Assembly: GCA_027924585.1 (NCBI GenBank)
Contig: BSBM01000076.1
Span: 5,780,501-5,844,500 of the forward strand
Source: Larix kaempferi
Lineage: Eukaryota > Streptophyta > Pinopsida > Pinales > Pinaceae
Length of the DNA: 64,000 nucleotides
Direction: 5' to 3'
The notes beneath the pieces are model-generated. The model was not told the origin of the DNA, did not search any database, and worked only from the letters and a program-made list of their open reading frames with translations. Positions 36,110 to 48,910 of this stretch are shown here, piece after piece. Position 1 is the stretch's first letter; the number at the start of each line of letters is the position of its first letter. The translations under genes were made by a program, and so were the position numbers.

Positions 36110-37540
36110 TCAATCAATAGGTAACTAAGTAAAGAATAGTTTAAGTGTATGATTCATTGTAACCAAACCTACCAGAAACAAGAATTGAAGTCTCAATTCG
36201 ATGTCGGTATGAAGCTGCGCCTTTGTAATCAGCCAAGTCCCAAAGCTATGACATGGGCTTCTTCAACCCGCGTCTAGATGGTGTTAGAAGCTCTATTTGG
36301 TAAGACTGTGACTCGATTGTATCAGAAAAATTCATAGACCCCCAACCCGAGACCCACCAGAACAAAATCGTAGAATAAACCCTTTCACGCCCTTTGTCTT
36401 CCACAGAACTATCGCTTAGAATTTCTACCATCCACCTGTTAATGGCTCGCATATAGTACAACAGGGTAGAGCCCCTTCGCACAGCCCAAGGTCATGGGAG
36501 TACAAAGGTTTGACGCTGTCATCATAACACTATTTATTAACATTTATTAAAAACTCCAGCAGCAGGGTGGTGACTCACATCCTCGGTCACATTTTACGAG
36601 TTTAAATTTTGTATTATTATCAAGACCTTAGCTATTACCAGATGCAATGTGCACGATAAAATCAAACTATTAAAGCCCAAGACGACTTACGCCACCTGTT
36701 TAACAATAATAATAAACAATAAACAACAATTAAAGCGCTCATTAAAAAGGCTCTAACCTATACCAATAACTCTGTCTATTATTAATGCAAGGCATCGATA
36801 TATGGAATCGACAACAATTCAATTATTACTGGTGGCCATACCATGCATAAATTGTGAATAATCCATGTAATGCGTTGAGTCATGTAACCTTTTATGGTAA
36901 CCAATATGTTTATAATTATAAATGTTTGAATATAGATAAATCAAATCATATGTAGTACATTCAATGGTTTGTAGTACCCAATAGTTTACAAATTGACATT
37001 GAAAATTATGGGCAGGCCCGATTCATGTCTAATCCTTTGATTATGTAATGCGTTGATTATATACATGTGTGTGTTAGGTATTAGTATCAATATGGCAATA
37101 ATAATAATAAGATGCCAAGTTACTATGTATGCAATTGAAATTGCTTTAACTAAGTTCCAAACTCATGGTGTGAGTGCTAGGATAAGCTCGTCGACTCGCC
37201 ACCCATACGCTCAATGCATTGGGTTATAATATGGTTACACAAGCAATAAATGTATTCGCTATCAACAATAAATGTATTCACTATCAAACAATAAAACAAA
37301 ACGATTTTCTCCATTACGAAGTCTGCAACTCCTTACACGGAAGCCAGAAACCACCATGACGCCAGCCCGCCGCCCCCTCTTGGGGTGGGAAAAACTAGGT
37401 CGGCGTCATTGTTTTACAACCAACCATATTTTAAAAAAATGCCATTTTAAAAAACTGGATTTAATATAGCATATTCAAACTATATCCAAACTATAACTCT
37501 AGGGTAAATTTCTAGGTTCAATAGCCTAGAATAATAGGCA
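36110..37540 (+). repeat. 1.43 kb direct repeat, left copy (KAS composite family)
   Basis: Repeated at about 39485-40915 in the same orientation with near-constant spacing, differing by substitutions and small indels (one in the 36330-36480 part). It starts in the roughly 180 bp unit, then holds unrecognised sequence, an AT-rich part, and the leader TCTGCAACTCCTTACACGG, which precedes the KAS exon in the copy at 11 kb. The two copies flank 2 kb, like long terminal repeats. The ends are not clean TG...CA and no primer-binding site was seen. Confidence 0.85.
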
Positions 37541-37754
37541 AATAATCAGGTTCAGAGCCTACAGAACTATTGTCAATTGGACAAGTTGGACCACAGCTAC
37601 CAACTGGTGTGGCATCCTCACAACTTAAGGGTCTTTTTCACTCTTGAGTTCATTTCTAACGAACGTAGAAAACATACAGTAAAGAGTTTGTTTCTTACCC
37701 GAGGAGCAGCACGTGCTTGTACGCAGTTTGAACACCTTGATCCAGCCTGCCATC

Positions 37755-37998
37755 ACGTACAAGACATAAGTTGAACCACTAATTTTTATGAATCAATAGA
37801 TAACTGAGTAAACAACAGTTTAAGTGTATGATTCACTGTAAGCAAACCTACCAGAAACAAGAATCGAAGTCTCAATTCAATGTCGGTATGAAGCCCCGCC
37901 CTTGTAACCTCGATGCAAACTGCCATCGCGTACAAGACATAAGTTAAACCAGGGAATTTTTTATGAATCAATAGGTAAGTAAGTAAAGAACAGTTTAA
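37755..37998 (+). repeat. Roughly 180 bp unit array, left part
   Basis: The unit runs from the GCCATCACGTACAAGACATAAG block through GAATCAATAGGTAAG to GTCTCAATTCGATGTCGGTA. One complete unit and the start of a second are here. The second is cut at TTAAGT, where KAS coding sequence starts abruptly. Related units are at 36090, 39090-39480 and, inverted, 10905-11110. Confidence 0.8.
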
Positions 37999-38002
37999 GT
38001 CT

Positions 38003-38146
38003 AATATTCGTAGAGGTGAAGCAGACATCATGCTTGCAGGTGCCATGGACGCTGGGATTGTGCCCATAGGTATGGGTGGATTTATTGCCCTCAGCGTCCT
38101 TTCGCAGAGAAATGATGACCCACAGACACCTCTCCCAACCATCCGC
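38003..38146 (+). pseudogene. Captured exon fragment of 3-oxoacyl-ACP synthase (KAS I/II type), copy B
   Basis: Reads NIRRGEADIMLAGAMDAGIV, then PIGMGGFIALSVLSQRNDD, then PQTPLPTIR. It is the 3' half of the exon fragment seen at 11451-11715 and slightly closer to genuine plant KAS (RRGEADIMLAG, PIGMGGFIA). The active-site Cys part is missing because the repeat unit joins directly at 38003. The open frame is only about 48 codons and cannot encode an enzyme. Confidence 0.85.
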
Positions 38147-38262
38147 TCGGCATTTATATTCTTTAAGAATCACCTTTCTATTATTACGTATATAATAAGA
38201 CACCACTTATTATGAGCTTTCGTTTTCTAACTACTCTACACGACGACTTATTTGCACGACCC

Positions 38263-38805
38263 AGCAAAATAGCTTATTTGCCATATTTAAGGTTGCACCT
38301 TCCATGCGATCCAACGCGCTGTAAGTTTGGGGCATTACGTAATTGGGGTAGGTTAAGTGAGCCGGTCTATAAATCTTGGCTTGCTAAATTGAAGGTTGTG
38401 ATCTAGCAGGACTTTCCTTAGGGCTTGTGCTTTAAATAATGATATTAGCAGGAAGAGGGATTAATCTATTTTTTATTGCAAAAATAAAGAAGTGCTACTG
38501 AACAACCTACATTAGAGGGCATATTATTTATACGTAATATCATCCGTCGCAATCTATGCTTCCCACCTTTCGAGGCAATCCTTTAAACTGATCAAATGAC
38601 TTATACCTACAAGCAGGGGATAGAATGCAATAAATGGAATGGATTGGAATGCAATGAGAGTAAATATACGACCATCTGAGGGAAGGAACTAAGAATGGAG
38701 AGAATCTACTATCGCTGATAGATAGAACATCTACCAACCAACGAATGGGAGCAATCAACATCTACTACCAGGGAAGGATGATACGATTGAGACTACCACA
38801 CCACT
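38263..38805. mobile_element. About 0.54 kb segment between two copies of a 57 bp sequence
   Basis: CACTTATTATGAGCTTTCG through TTTGCACGACCCA occurs at 38203-38262 and again at 38803-38862, nearly identical. The intervening segment is absent from the inverted copy at 11.3 kb, where the sequence runs straight on. It is therefore an insertion, or the product of an unequal duplication. No terminal inverted repeats or coding sequence seen. Confidence 0.5.
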
Positions 38806-39084
38806 TATTATGAGCTTTCGTTTTCTAACTACTCTACACGACCACTTATTTGCACGACCCAAACGAGCAAGCAGAAATAATCATGTTCAGAGCCTACAGA
38901 ACTATTGTCAATTGCACAAATTGGACCGCAGCTACCAACTGGTGTGGGATCCTCAGAACTTGAGGGTCTTTTTCACTCTTGAGTTCATTTCTAACAAACG
39001 TAGAAAACCTACAGCAAACAGTTTGTTTCTTACCCGAGGAGAAGCACGTGCTTCTACGCAGTTTGAACACCTCGATGCAACCTG

Positions 39085-39500
39085 CCATCACGTACAAGAC
39101 ATAAGTTAAACGACGAATTTTTTTATGAATCAATAGGTAAGCGAGTAAAGAACAGTTTAAGTGTATGATTCACTGTAACCAAACCTACCAGAAACAAGAA
39201 TTGAAGTCTCAATTCGATGTCGGTATGAAGTCGTGCCTTTGTAGCCTCGATGCAACCTGCCATCGCGTACAAGACATAAGTTAAACTAGGGAAATTTTTA
39301 TGAATCAATAGGTAAGAAAGCAAAAATCAGTTCAAGCCTATGATTCACTGTAACCAAACCTACCGGAAACGAGAATTGAAGTCTCAATTTCATGTCGATA
39401 TGAAGCTGCGCCTTTGTAACCTCGATGCAACCTGCCATCACGTACAACACATAAGTTAAACCAGGGAAATTTTTATGAATCAATAGATAAGTAACTAAAG
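39085..39500 (+). repeat. Roughly 180 bp unit array, right part
   Basis: At least two full copies of the unit lie in tandem here and lead into the right 1.43 kb repeat. They share GAATCAATAGGTAAG, ACTGTAACCAAACCTACC and GTCTCAATT with the left array. Minus-strand frames of 61-66 codons recur in each unit only because the unit recurs. Confidence 0.85.
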
Positions 39501-40915
39501 AACAGTCTAAGTGTATGATTTACTGTGACCAAACCTACCAGAAACAAGAATCAAAGTCTCAGTTCGATGTCAGTATGAAGCTGCACCTCTGCAATCAGCC
39601 AAGCCCCAAAGCTATGACATGGGATTCTTCAACACGGATCTAGCTCCTATCAAAAGCTCTATCCGCCAAGACTGTAACTCGAATGCATCACAAAAAAATC
39701 ATAGACCTCCAAGCCGAGACCTTTCACGCCCTTTGTCTCCTCCAGAACTATCGGCTAGAATTTATACCATTCACCTGTTAACGCCTCCCAGATAATGAAA
39801 TAGGGTAAAGCCTCTTCGTAGAGCCAAAGGTCATGGCAGTACAAAGATTTGACGCTGTCATCATAACACTATTTATTAACATTTATTAAAAACTCCAGCA
39901 GCAGGGTCGTGACTCACATCCTCGGTCACATTTTACGAGTTTAAATTTTGTATTGTTATCAAGACCTTGGCTATTATTACCAGATGCAATGTGCACGATA
40001 AAATCAAACTATTAAAGCCCAAGACGGCTTACATCACCTGTTTAACAATAATAATAAACAATAAACAACAATTAAAGCGCTCATTAATAAGGCTCTAGCC
40101 TGTACCAATAACTCTGTCTATTATTAATGCAAGGCATCGATATATGGAATCGACAACAATTCAATTATTACTGGTGGCTATACCATGCATAGATTGTGAA
40201 TAATCCATGTAATGCGGTGAGCCATGTAACCTTTTATGGTAACCAATATGTTTTTTATAATATATTATTATTATAAATGTTTGAATATAGATAAATCAAC
40301 AAAAAATCATATGTACTACATTCAATGGTTTGTAGTACCCAATACTTTACAAATTGACATTGAAAACTATGGGCAGGCCCGATTCATGTCTAATCCTTTG
40401 ATTATGTAATGCGTTGATTATATACATGTGTGTGTTAGGTATTAGTATGAATATGGTAGAGTTATATGGTAATAATAAATAATAATAAGATGCCAAGTTA
40501 CTATGTATGCAATCGAGATTGGTTTAACTAAGTTCCAAACTCATGGTGTGAGTGCTAGGATAAGGTCGTCCACTCGCCACCCATACGCTCAATGCATTGG
40601 GTTATAATATGGTTACACAAGCAATAAATGTATTCGCTATCAACAATAAATGTATTCGCTATCAAACAATATCACAAAACGATCTTCTCCAATACGAAGT
40701 CTGCAACTCCTTGCACGGAAGCCAGAAACCACCATGATGCCAGCTCGCCGCCCCCTCTTGGGGTGGGAAAAACTAGGCTGGCGTCATTGTTTTACAACCG
40801 ATCATATTTTAAAAAAATGCCATTTAAAAAAACTGGATTTAATATAGCATATTCAAACTATATCCAAACTATAGCTCTAGGGTAAATTTCTAGGTTCAAT
40901 AGCCTACAATAATAG
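39485..40915 (+). repeat. 1.43 kb direct repeat, right copy
   Basis: Partner of 36110-37540. It ends just after CTAGGTTCAATAGCCTA, where the two copies diverge. The KAS leader (TCTGCAACTCCTTGCACGG) is present but not followed by the KAS exon. Confidence 0.85.
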
Positions 40916-41484
40916 GCATCCGACGATACATTTATGTTCCCCTTCGGAGACATAAAAAACATTCCACCATCACAATGGTAGATGTGCCAATAATTGTTCC
41001 CCTTATGAATTAAAGTTACATGTTGGGTAGAAACATGAATATGGATTAGTGGATTAGTATTTTGTGACAACGTGTTATACCCATTCACTCATTGTGATAC
41101 ATGCATTGAAAATGGATTGCTCTCAACAAAAATAATGTTGGTTAAATATGTAGAGAATCGAATTTACAATGTATTTCAAATAAATTTAAAGTAAGATAGG
41201 AATGTTAAGAACAAAATAGAAAGTATGTTTTGGAACTTTAAATAGGTAGAATTCATTGCCATGTTTCTTTTTTCATTTATTAGTCTTTGTTGAAGATCAT
41301 GGTATCTATTGTATTTGATTAGCATAGATCCAAATCCTAGGCTCTATCAAGCGCTGAGAGGGATCAAATCTCCCCAAGTACAAACCTCTTCTTGAATAAC
41401 TTCTTGAGTGCAATACCTGAGTCACCTAATCCTAAGCTCTAAACCTCCTTGAGTTCAATACCTGAGCCACCTAATCCTAAGCTC
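40916..41484. other. Unassigned AT-rich sequence
   Basis: CCTGAGCCACCTAATCCTAAGCTC-like phrases begin to repeat at 41415-41485 and lead into the array at 41485. No gene seen. Confidence 0.4.
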
Positions 41485-41795
41485 ATATTTACTCTTTACT
41501 TTGTATTATTCTTTTTTGTTTATGGCCGACATAATATTTATTACTTTTTACTTTGTATTTTTCTTTTATAAATACTTTGTATTAAAAGTAAAAAGTAAAG
41601 TCTTCAGTTTAAGTCTCATATTTACTTTTTACTTTGTGTTATTCTTTTTTGTTTATGATCAACATAATATTTATCACCTAATCCTAAGCTCAAAAGTCTC
41701 TAGTTTAAGTCTCATATTTACTTTTTACTTCTTATTATTATTTTTTGTTTATGGCCGACATAATATTTATTACTTTTTACTTTGTATTATTTTGT
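41485..41795. repeat. Imperfect array, three copies of TCATATTTACTTTTTACTTTG-type unit
   Basis: Units start at about 41485, 41617 and 41710, each with ATTATTCTTTTTTGTTTATG and CATAATATTTAT. The hydrophobic plus-strand frame across them is an effect of TTT-rich DNA. Confidence 0.8.
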
Positions 41796-44700
41796 TACTC
41801 GACAAACTTGACAAACAAACACATGTTACAAGATCTCCCTCATACTGGGTTGTAGAGCGCCTCTCGGCGCAATAAGCGTTGACTTTCTATTAATTTATGT
41901 TGACTTTTTGCATATTTATTCGTTTATCCTAAAGTTTTTGATATAGCTAGTAAGTTTATTAATTAATTATTTACTTACTTGCAATTCTATTAGCTGTTAA
42001 TTTGAAGCGTTATTGCCGACTCTCTACAATTCTATTGGTTGTTAGTTTAAAGTGTTATTGCCGGGCCTCTTTAATTTAGGCAATGTTTGGGTGCAATTTT
42101 TGAATAACTTAAATGCACAGCTTCTGGTTCCACAGTTTCCAAGCCATGCATTGATGGCCACCTCCCACCAACTTTCGTTGCCACAGTCCACCACTTTTTG
42201 TCGCCACCGTCCACTGCCTTTGTCATTGTCACCACCTATTTTACACAACCGTTTGTCTATTCACCACCCCTCCCTGTTTATATCAAGTGCATCTTTCTCG
42301 ACTTTCCTTGCGAAAGGCTCAACTGATGCACATGTTCTTTCAATACATATTGATGTGATTTCTTTATAGGGAAAAAGAGTAGGCACAGTAATGGGCTTTC
42401 TTTGAGGTTTGCAATTTAGAGTGCGGTTGCTTACCAGGGAGTGAAGGTGGTGCACTAACTGTAAATGCTAACTGTAAATTGTGAGCCTAAGAGCAAGGCC
42501 ATTACTGAGTGTACAAGTATGAGATTCATACTTGATTTCTTTCCCCTATAGTCCAGAGTGCGTATCCTTGAGCTTCCTTGGTTGTCCGGAGAAGCTTGTT
42601 TGGACACAGCGCTAAATACTTGGAGAATGCTTCATCTACCAGAAGGACATGTGCAATTATTCGTTGAACCATCCAGCAACATCCCATGGGTATGCAACGC
42701 CCTGCTAGGATGATTAACTCTATGTTGAGATCAAGGGCAACGTCCTGCAATATAATCATACGAAACTGGATATGAAACCCTAAGCACAAAATTTAGCAAA
42801 TTAAGGTTTAAGGCTAATAAAAGGTTGAGCCTAAGGAGGAGAATCCCAAACATAAAAAATTAAATCCCCAACGTCCAAGTGAGGAGGCACAACATTCAGC
42901 TGGTATGTACAAAGTTGCAGCAGATCTAGGGCTAATCTCACAGGCAAAAAATGATGGAACGTTAGACACCTTAGGCTACTAGGGGTGTGCCTAGTTGATA
43001 GGATTATTTCTATGTGAATATTAGGTGCAACGTCTTCTCAGAACTTCCCAACGACCTGTCTATCTCTATGCTGCAAGAAAGATAAAAGTTACATAAATGA
43101 TAAAATTATATGCTATAGGATTAGGGCACAAAGATATGATACAAAGAGTATACAAATATCTTACAATAAAGGAAATGGTAGCAAAACCCTAGCACTCGTC
43201 TATTAAAGTCCGTTACCCATATGTGAAAGTCGGTGAAAGTCTATTCGATGAAGGAAACTGAGTAAGTCCAATTCATCGCGCTTTTACAGGTTAATCACAC
43301 CGAAAAATAATAAATATATTTCCAGCTAGTTATACTACCAGGTATTCAGTCTACCATAAATATATTTCCAGCTTTGTATAACATTTTGACATAAAATGGT
43401 GAACATTCCTGCAAGCGCATCGAAATTGACAAACAAATACAGACCCACAAATTTTCCTTTCCATTTTTAAACTTTCACAAATGGATTACAATGTAAGGCA
43501 TTATCTTTTTTTTTTTTGGCTTCATATGAAATAGGGCCATTTTGCAGAACAAAAAATGAACAAAGATTAAAAAATGCACAAGAATTTTGAAGCAAGAAAA
43601 CAAAATTCTAGATAGGCCACGAATTCAAAGATGTAAGAGTTCAGACAACCACTCTAAAGAAGTAAAAACTTATAAACATAAACACTCAATTCACTTGGAC
43701 TACCTGGTCGACTGCAATGGTTTCATTCACCAGTCAATTCCCTTGCCATTTTACCCGTGATGCCTGCAAATTCCATGTTGTTTTGTCACCAATATTCATC
43801 ATAACCACAAATGTCGAAATCCAAATTTCAAATCAGTGTATTAGCTCAATGCCAGATAGCTTAATGACATTCTATTTATCTCCATGACTACTTAACCAAA
43901 ATATCTTTAGTTCCATCATTCCCGCATAATTGTTTATTTGTTTGAGCACATTGTTGTTTCAGATTAACAATCTCCTACGAAGCCTAATAGACATTATTGC
44001 GGAATGGTTACATGTCAGTATGCCTACCTTCCATCCATCGGGGTTCAATTTGCTCCATTTTTTAAGAGATGTACTCATTAATCACATGGCATGGAAGGCT
44101 GAATGACTACATGGCATATGGAACCACGAATGGTAAACATGAAGGCAGTGCATGTGAATAACAATCAATGGAGGATACAGGAAATAAACAAGCGTTCAGA
44201 TGGAAAATTTTAGTGGAATCTATGCAGAAGGGCATTACAAACTCTCGTGGCATACCTTGAGCTCCCCTTGCCATTCAAGCTTGTGCGGATCAGTGTCTGT
44301 GGCCCTGTCTCTGCATCGTGACTCGTGTGGCTTAGTGGTCTGTGAGACAAATCTCTTACACACGCCTCCTTCATGCGTGCTTGGTTATTTTCGCGATGGT
44401 CTATCTTATACACATGGATTCCAAGTGTCTTGAAGGATAGGTTACAACCGCGTCGATTTTGGGCATTGTCATATATATGAACATGGCATTTTTCTTTACA
44501 AAAAATAAATAACGATAGTCTCAATGACACCATTTATAGTAGACATGCGCTATGTAACAACGTGTAACTTTGGTGTGTAATAGGAATATTGTGCATGGTA
44601 GTCATGCTATGTAGGCAAGGCACATCTGGGTCATGTGATGCCGGGCATTTTATAAGTTTTTATTTTGTTCCCAATTTGCGAGTATTTCTTCATCGCGGGA

Positions 44701-47700
44701 GCCAATGTCATTTGGAATATTACGGAAAGGCTTTTAGAGATTAGTTCACTTGTACAAAAATATATGTAGCGATTTGAATCTCTTGTGGGGCTTGCAGAGT
44801 AGTGTGGCAGTACACAAAATTGTATAATGACTCTTCTTTGGTACTTGTTACTACTCTTGTTTGTGATTCTAGTGGTGGTGTTAGCAGGCTTGTGAGCACC
44901 TTTAATACTTTGAACAACGATCTTCATTTTTCTTCTTTGATTTTATTATATCATGAGGCCAAGATACATTAATATCACACATTTGATTTGGTTCCGTGTT
45001 CTCGTACAAAATGTGGAATAACAATAAAATTAAAACCTAAATTTCTGATTGGTATACAATAACAAAAAGGTTTTATTGGTAAATACAAACGACAGTGTAA
45101 TTTATGGAGGAAGAAGGAAAATTGAAATGATAGATTTGTTGAGTAAATTCATTTGTTTAGTTCAATATATTTTATCTATGAATGTGGATATACTTTCAGC
45201 TACAATCTGTTAGCAAGAAATTTCGACAACTGGTGCTGAAAGAATTCAAAGTTCATCTTCAACCCAATTTATAATCTTTGGGAAAATATTGCAGGAGATT
45301 TTGGAAGCCCATTTATCTCTATGGTAGGTCAAAATGGAAATGTAGGACAAATAAATGATCAGTTAATTACAAATACCAGTGTAGCTGGTCGTAGTCCTTA
45401 TTTATCCTCTCACATTATTCGAATGTAAAACCCTCTCAGCTGTATGACCTTATGTCTTAGTTGAAGGTTCCCATTGAATAAAATGAACAATGGCATCGTG
45501 GCATTTTTCATTGAGAATCCATAATTATGAGAATTATATTTCAAGCACAGATAATGCTTTGTATGTTGTAGCATCCACAAGTGATGCCTCCTCAACCAAT
45601 GCAAGTGGGAAAACATGTGAAACTTCAACCCAAGCCACAGGGTCAAATGAAATCATTATTATAGAGTCCAACACAACCTAGTAAGCCATCATAGATTCAA
45701 ATCAAATAGAATATAATGATATCACAATCTCAGCCTCAATGAATAGCAATGCAGCCATATCTAAACTTCAGATGCAATTTGTCCAACAATCTCATGCTCA
45801 TTTTCCTCTTAACCCAACATCACAATTGATGCAATGACCTGAAAGAAGTATTCATTTTTTTTACAGACCAGATGAGGCTTGTACAACTGGTACTCATGTG
45901 ATCAACGTCAATGGCCTTGCATGCAAAATCCATGGCATCACATCAAACGAATCAATGTCCTACGTTGAAACTTTTTAGCAATGGAAATACCCAATGAAAC
46001 GATTGCGAGTGTCTCTTCTTCTAAGGAAAAATAAATTATCGTTTTGGTCGGACGCAGTCACAGTTCTATTGCAATACCGCATAGTACCCTTGCCAAATTG
46101 TACATAAACAATATAAAAAATTCAATCTTCGACAATATAGCAATTTAATCTTTTCACAAATTCAATCTTTAGCAATATCGGCAAGGACATCGCCATCCCA
46201 TAGCACATGTTTATAACATGATCCCAAAGTTTTATGCAAAATTTATATATAGTAGTTAATGTTTATAAAAAATATTTATTGAAAAGTTTTTTTTAATATC
46301 AAAATAATAAAAATATATAAAGATAAATTTTATATATAACATAAATAGATAGAATCCATGAATCTTATTTTTGTTTTATTTATAATATAAATATTTTCTT
46401 TTACATTATAATTATTAATTTGTGTATTGAATAATATTTTGATGAAATCATCGTGGACAATTAAAGGAAACATAATTTTACATAAACTTATTTTTATTTA
46501 TAGTATTGCTTATTATATTGTATAAAATTTATATATAATGAATAACGCTGACCTGAAATATTATTGAATTTATTTAAAGATTAAATCTGTTTATTAAAAA
46601 AAAACATTATTTGTAAAGTCTTATTTCTATTTATATTATAAAGTATTTTCAAGTAACCAATGGGAGAGAACATTTAACCATTGGCATGAGAGTACCACCT
46701 CAACCTATTTTTTTATTATTATTATAATAATATATTTATATGTCCTCTATTATAAAGTCAACACTTAGTGTATCAAATATTATTATGTCCTTGATATTTA
46801 GTTTTTGTGTTGGGGACATTAGTTCTCGAGGGCTATGTTAAATATTTTTGAGTTCACTATGGTTTTGTAATAGTGAGAGGAATTTTTATTTTTGATAATT
46901 TATTTAAATAACATTTTTCCGTAGGTCATGATGTAGGCTTGGGGATTTGTGCCCCAAGCCTTGGTGGCGTGTTGGCGTTAGCTGGTTTAATTGTAAATGA
47001 ATGTGTTTCATTGGACCAGGCTGTAGGTGCCATTAATGCTAGTTCCTTGTTTATCAAGGAAGGCCATACCGCTATTCAATGCAGGCTCTATCGATGCTCT
47101 AAACCAACTATGGATATCATTTGGGATGACCAAATGTGGATATCATTTCGGATATTTCTAGTTGTTGTTGCTTTGCCATTCGTGAGGTTATGTTGAATAG
47201 AGTGAGGTTATGTTGATTTGTGTTATCCCCAATATAGTTCTGGTTCTCCGTTCATGCTTTATGAGTACAGTGTCGGTTTATGTTGTCCGCATCAAAGTTC
47301 TTGTTGTTATTTCATCTTCTTGACAATGTTGAGGCTCTTCATCACTGAGTTCGCATTGCAGTGCTATTGATGCCGATTTTTATAGTTACTCGTCTTCGTA
47401 TCGGTTCAGGCCTGGTTTAGGCATCTACTCATTTAGCGAACGAAATTTGAGTTCGTGTGGCGCTTTGTGAATTTTTGTGGTTATTTCTGTTCATGTAACA
47501 AAGTCAGATAAGACTGAGGGTTTATCTTGTCTTCGATAGAGGTTTCAGGCTGTCTAGTGGTCTTATGTCGCCATACAGTTTTAGTTGAGGTGAGTTGTGT
47601 TGTGTTAAATGTACTATTCATTTCTTGTTGTGTTGGGAAGCCATCTTTTCTTTGGTATATGTTGCATAGTCTTATATTTCTTCTTTGTATTGTGTCCTTT

Positions 47701-48240
47701 TCGTAGGCAGGGTTTTATTCTCACGAAGTAGATAGCCCGTCGTCTATTCTCTATCCTTGTGGTTTGGATGGGTAAGTTTCTTAGAATGCTCTGATAGTTG
47801 GTAGGGATTCCATACTATGAAGCATTTTGCAGTGCTTTAATTTTATGAAATCGATGTTCGTGCTAGTGTTTGAATCGCAGTTGTGAGGGTTTAACTTTAC
47901 ACTTACAGTCCGTCATTGCCGTGTTTTTTCTGCAAATGTAGAGACTAGAAAACGACAAATAGTCTTTGTTGTCTTTGTTGCCTCCTCCACGAATGCAATC
48001 GCTAAGAATTAGTTTTCTTTACATTGCTTGAATTTTTTGTTACTGATTTTTTATCGAATGGCAGAGCTTTTGGTCGACAATGTCAGGGGATTTCTTTTAA
48101 CTGATACCCTTTCGGTATGTTTGTAGGGTAATTTTATGGTCACACATCATGATTATTTTAATATGATTAAGGATAAGTCTTAACATTGTGATTTTCGTAT
48201 GCATTTAGATCTTTGAACTTTAATTTCTTGTAATCTTCCT
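41796..48240. other. Long region without an assignable gene
   Basis: I read both strands and found only short frames without family motifs (42052-42369, 44200-44433, 45490-45681, 46939-47196). 46180-46780 is extremely AT-rich. 47200-48240 is GT-rich and intron-like, with many TTTGCAG and GTT-rich stretches. An unrecognised gene or long intron in this part is possible. Confidence 0.4.
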
Positions 48241-48406
48241 GATTTTCCTGTTTTCCCCTTTATGTAATTGCGAAAGTGTTTCCGAAGGGTTTTTTAGGTT
48301 TTATTTACTGTTCCTTCTTCGATGATTTTCCTGTTTTCCCCTTTATGTAATTGCGAAAGTGTTTCCGAAGGGTTTTTTAGACTTTATTTACTGTTCCTTC
48401 TTCGAT
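48241..48406. repeat. 83 bp tandem duplication
   Basis: 48241-48323 and 48324-48406 are nearly identical, starting GATTTTCCTGTTTTCCCC and ending CCTTCTTCGAT, differing at about two bases. Confidence 0.95.
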
Positions 48407-48479
48407 GTTATTATTAGTAACTGTTTGCACTTGCGTGAATTTAATTTTTGTGAATTTGGCTATGTTTTTCTAGCTTTGA

Positions 48480-48910
48480 TCTTGCAGGAAAATGCCAGTG
48501 GTGGATATCCGGGAAAAGCTCCTCTGTGTCAAGTAGTTCATAATCCAAGAAGGAGAAGAAGAAACAGGCTAAGGAAGAAAGAGACAGACAAAATCAAGCC
48601 AAGGAAAAGAAATGACGGCTTGAAATGAAGATCGGATTTCAGAAATGAAGAATTATACCAAGCGGAGGATGGATCGTGCTATGCATATGACGGGCCAGTA
48701 GCAACATAAAGGAAGAATTCATATTAACTAGTAAAAGAGCAAGGGATGCTGAAGTAGTTGCTAGATTGGTTGCAACATGTGTTGTGGTTGCACTACAGAT
48801 TGCCGAAGAAGCAAGAGCTGATGCAGAGGCTGCTAGAATAGCAACGAGTTGCCCATGGTCAAGAGTTTGGAGAAGCGAAACTCTTCTCACACGGACTGGG
48901 TTTTGCATGA
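48480..48910 (+). pseudogene. Charged coding-like relic, family not recognised
   Basis: The plus-strand reading includes KKEKKKQAKEERDRQNQAK, then after frame changes ELYQAEDGSCYAYDGPVAT, then SKRARDAEVVARLVATCVV and QIAEEARADAEAARIA. The Lys/Glu- and Ala-rich helical character and the AG at 48487 suggest an exon remnant. The stops and frame changes mark it as broken. It could be a host gene fragment or a transposon protein; no motif decides. Confidence 0.25.

Noticed and set aside
37786-39483. Recurring minus-strand frames reading LTYVLYAMAGCIE and VNHTLKL in the 180 bp units
   Set aside because: They recur because the DNA unit recurs. They show no family motif, and both strands of the unit are equally open.
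42151-42369. A Ser/His/Pro-rich frame starting MATSHQLSLPQSTTF that resembles a plastid transit peptide
   Set aside because: The codons come from CCACC/GTCCACC-type low-complexity sequence, no mature protein follows after the stop, and no splice donor keeps the frame.
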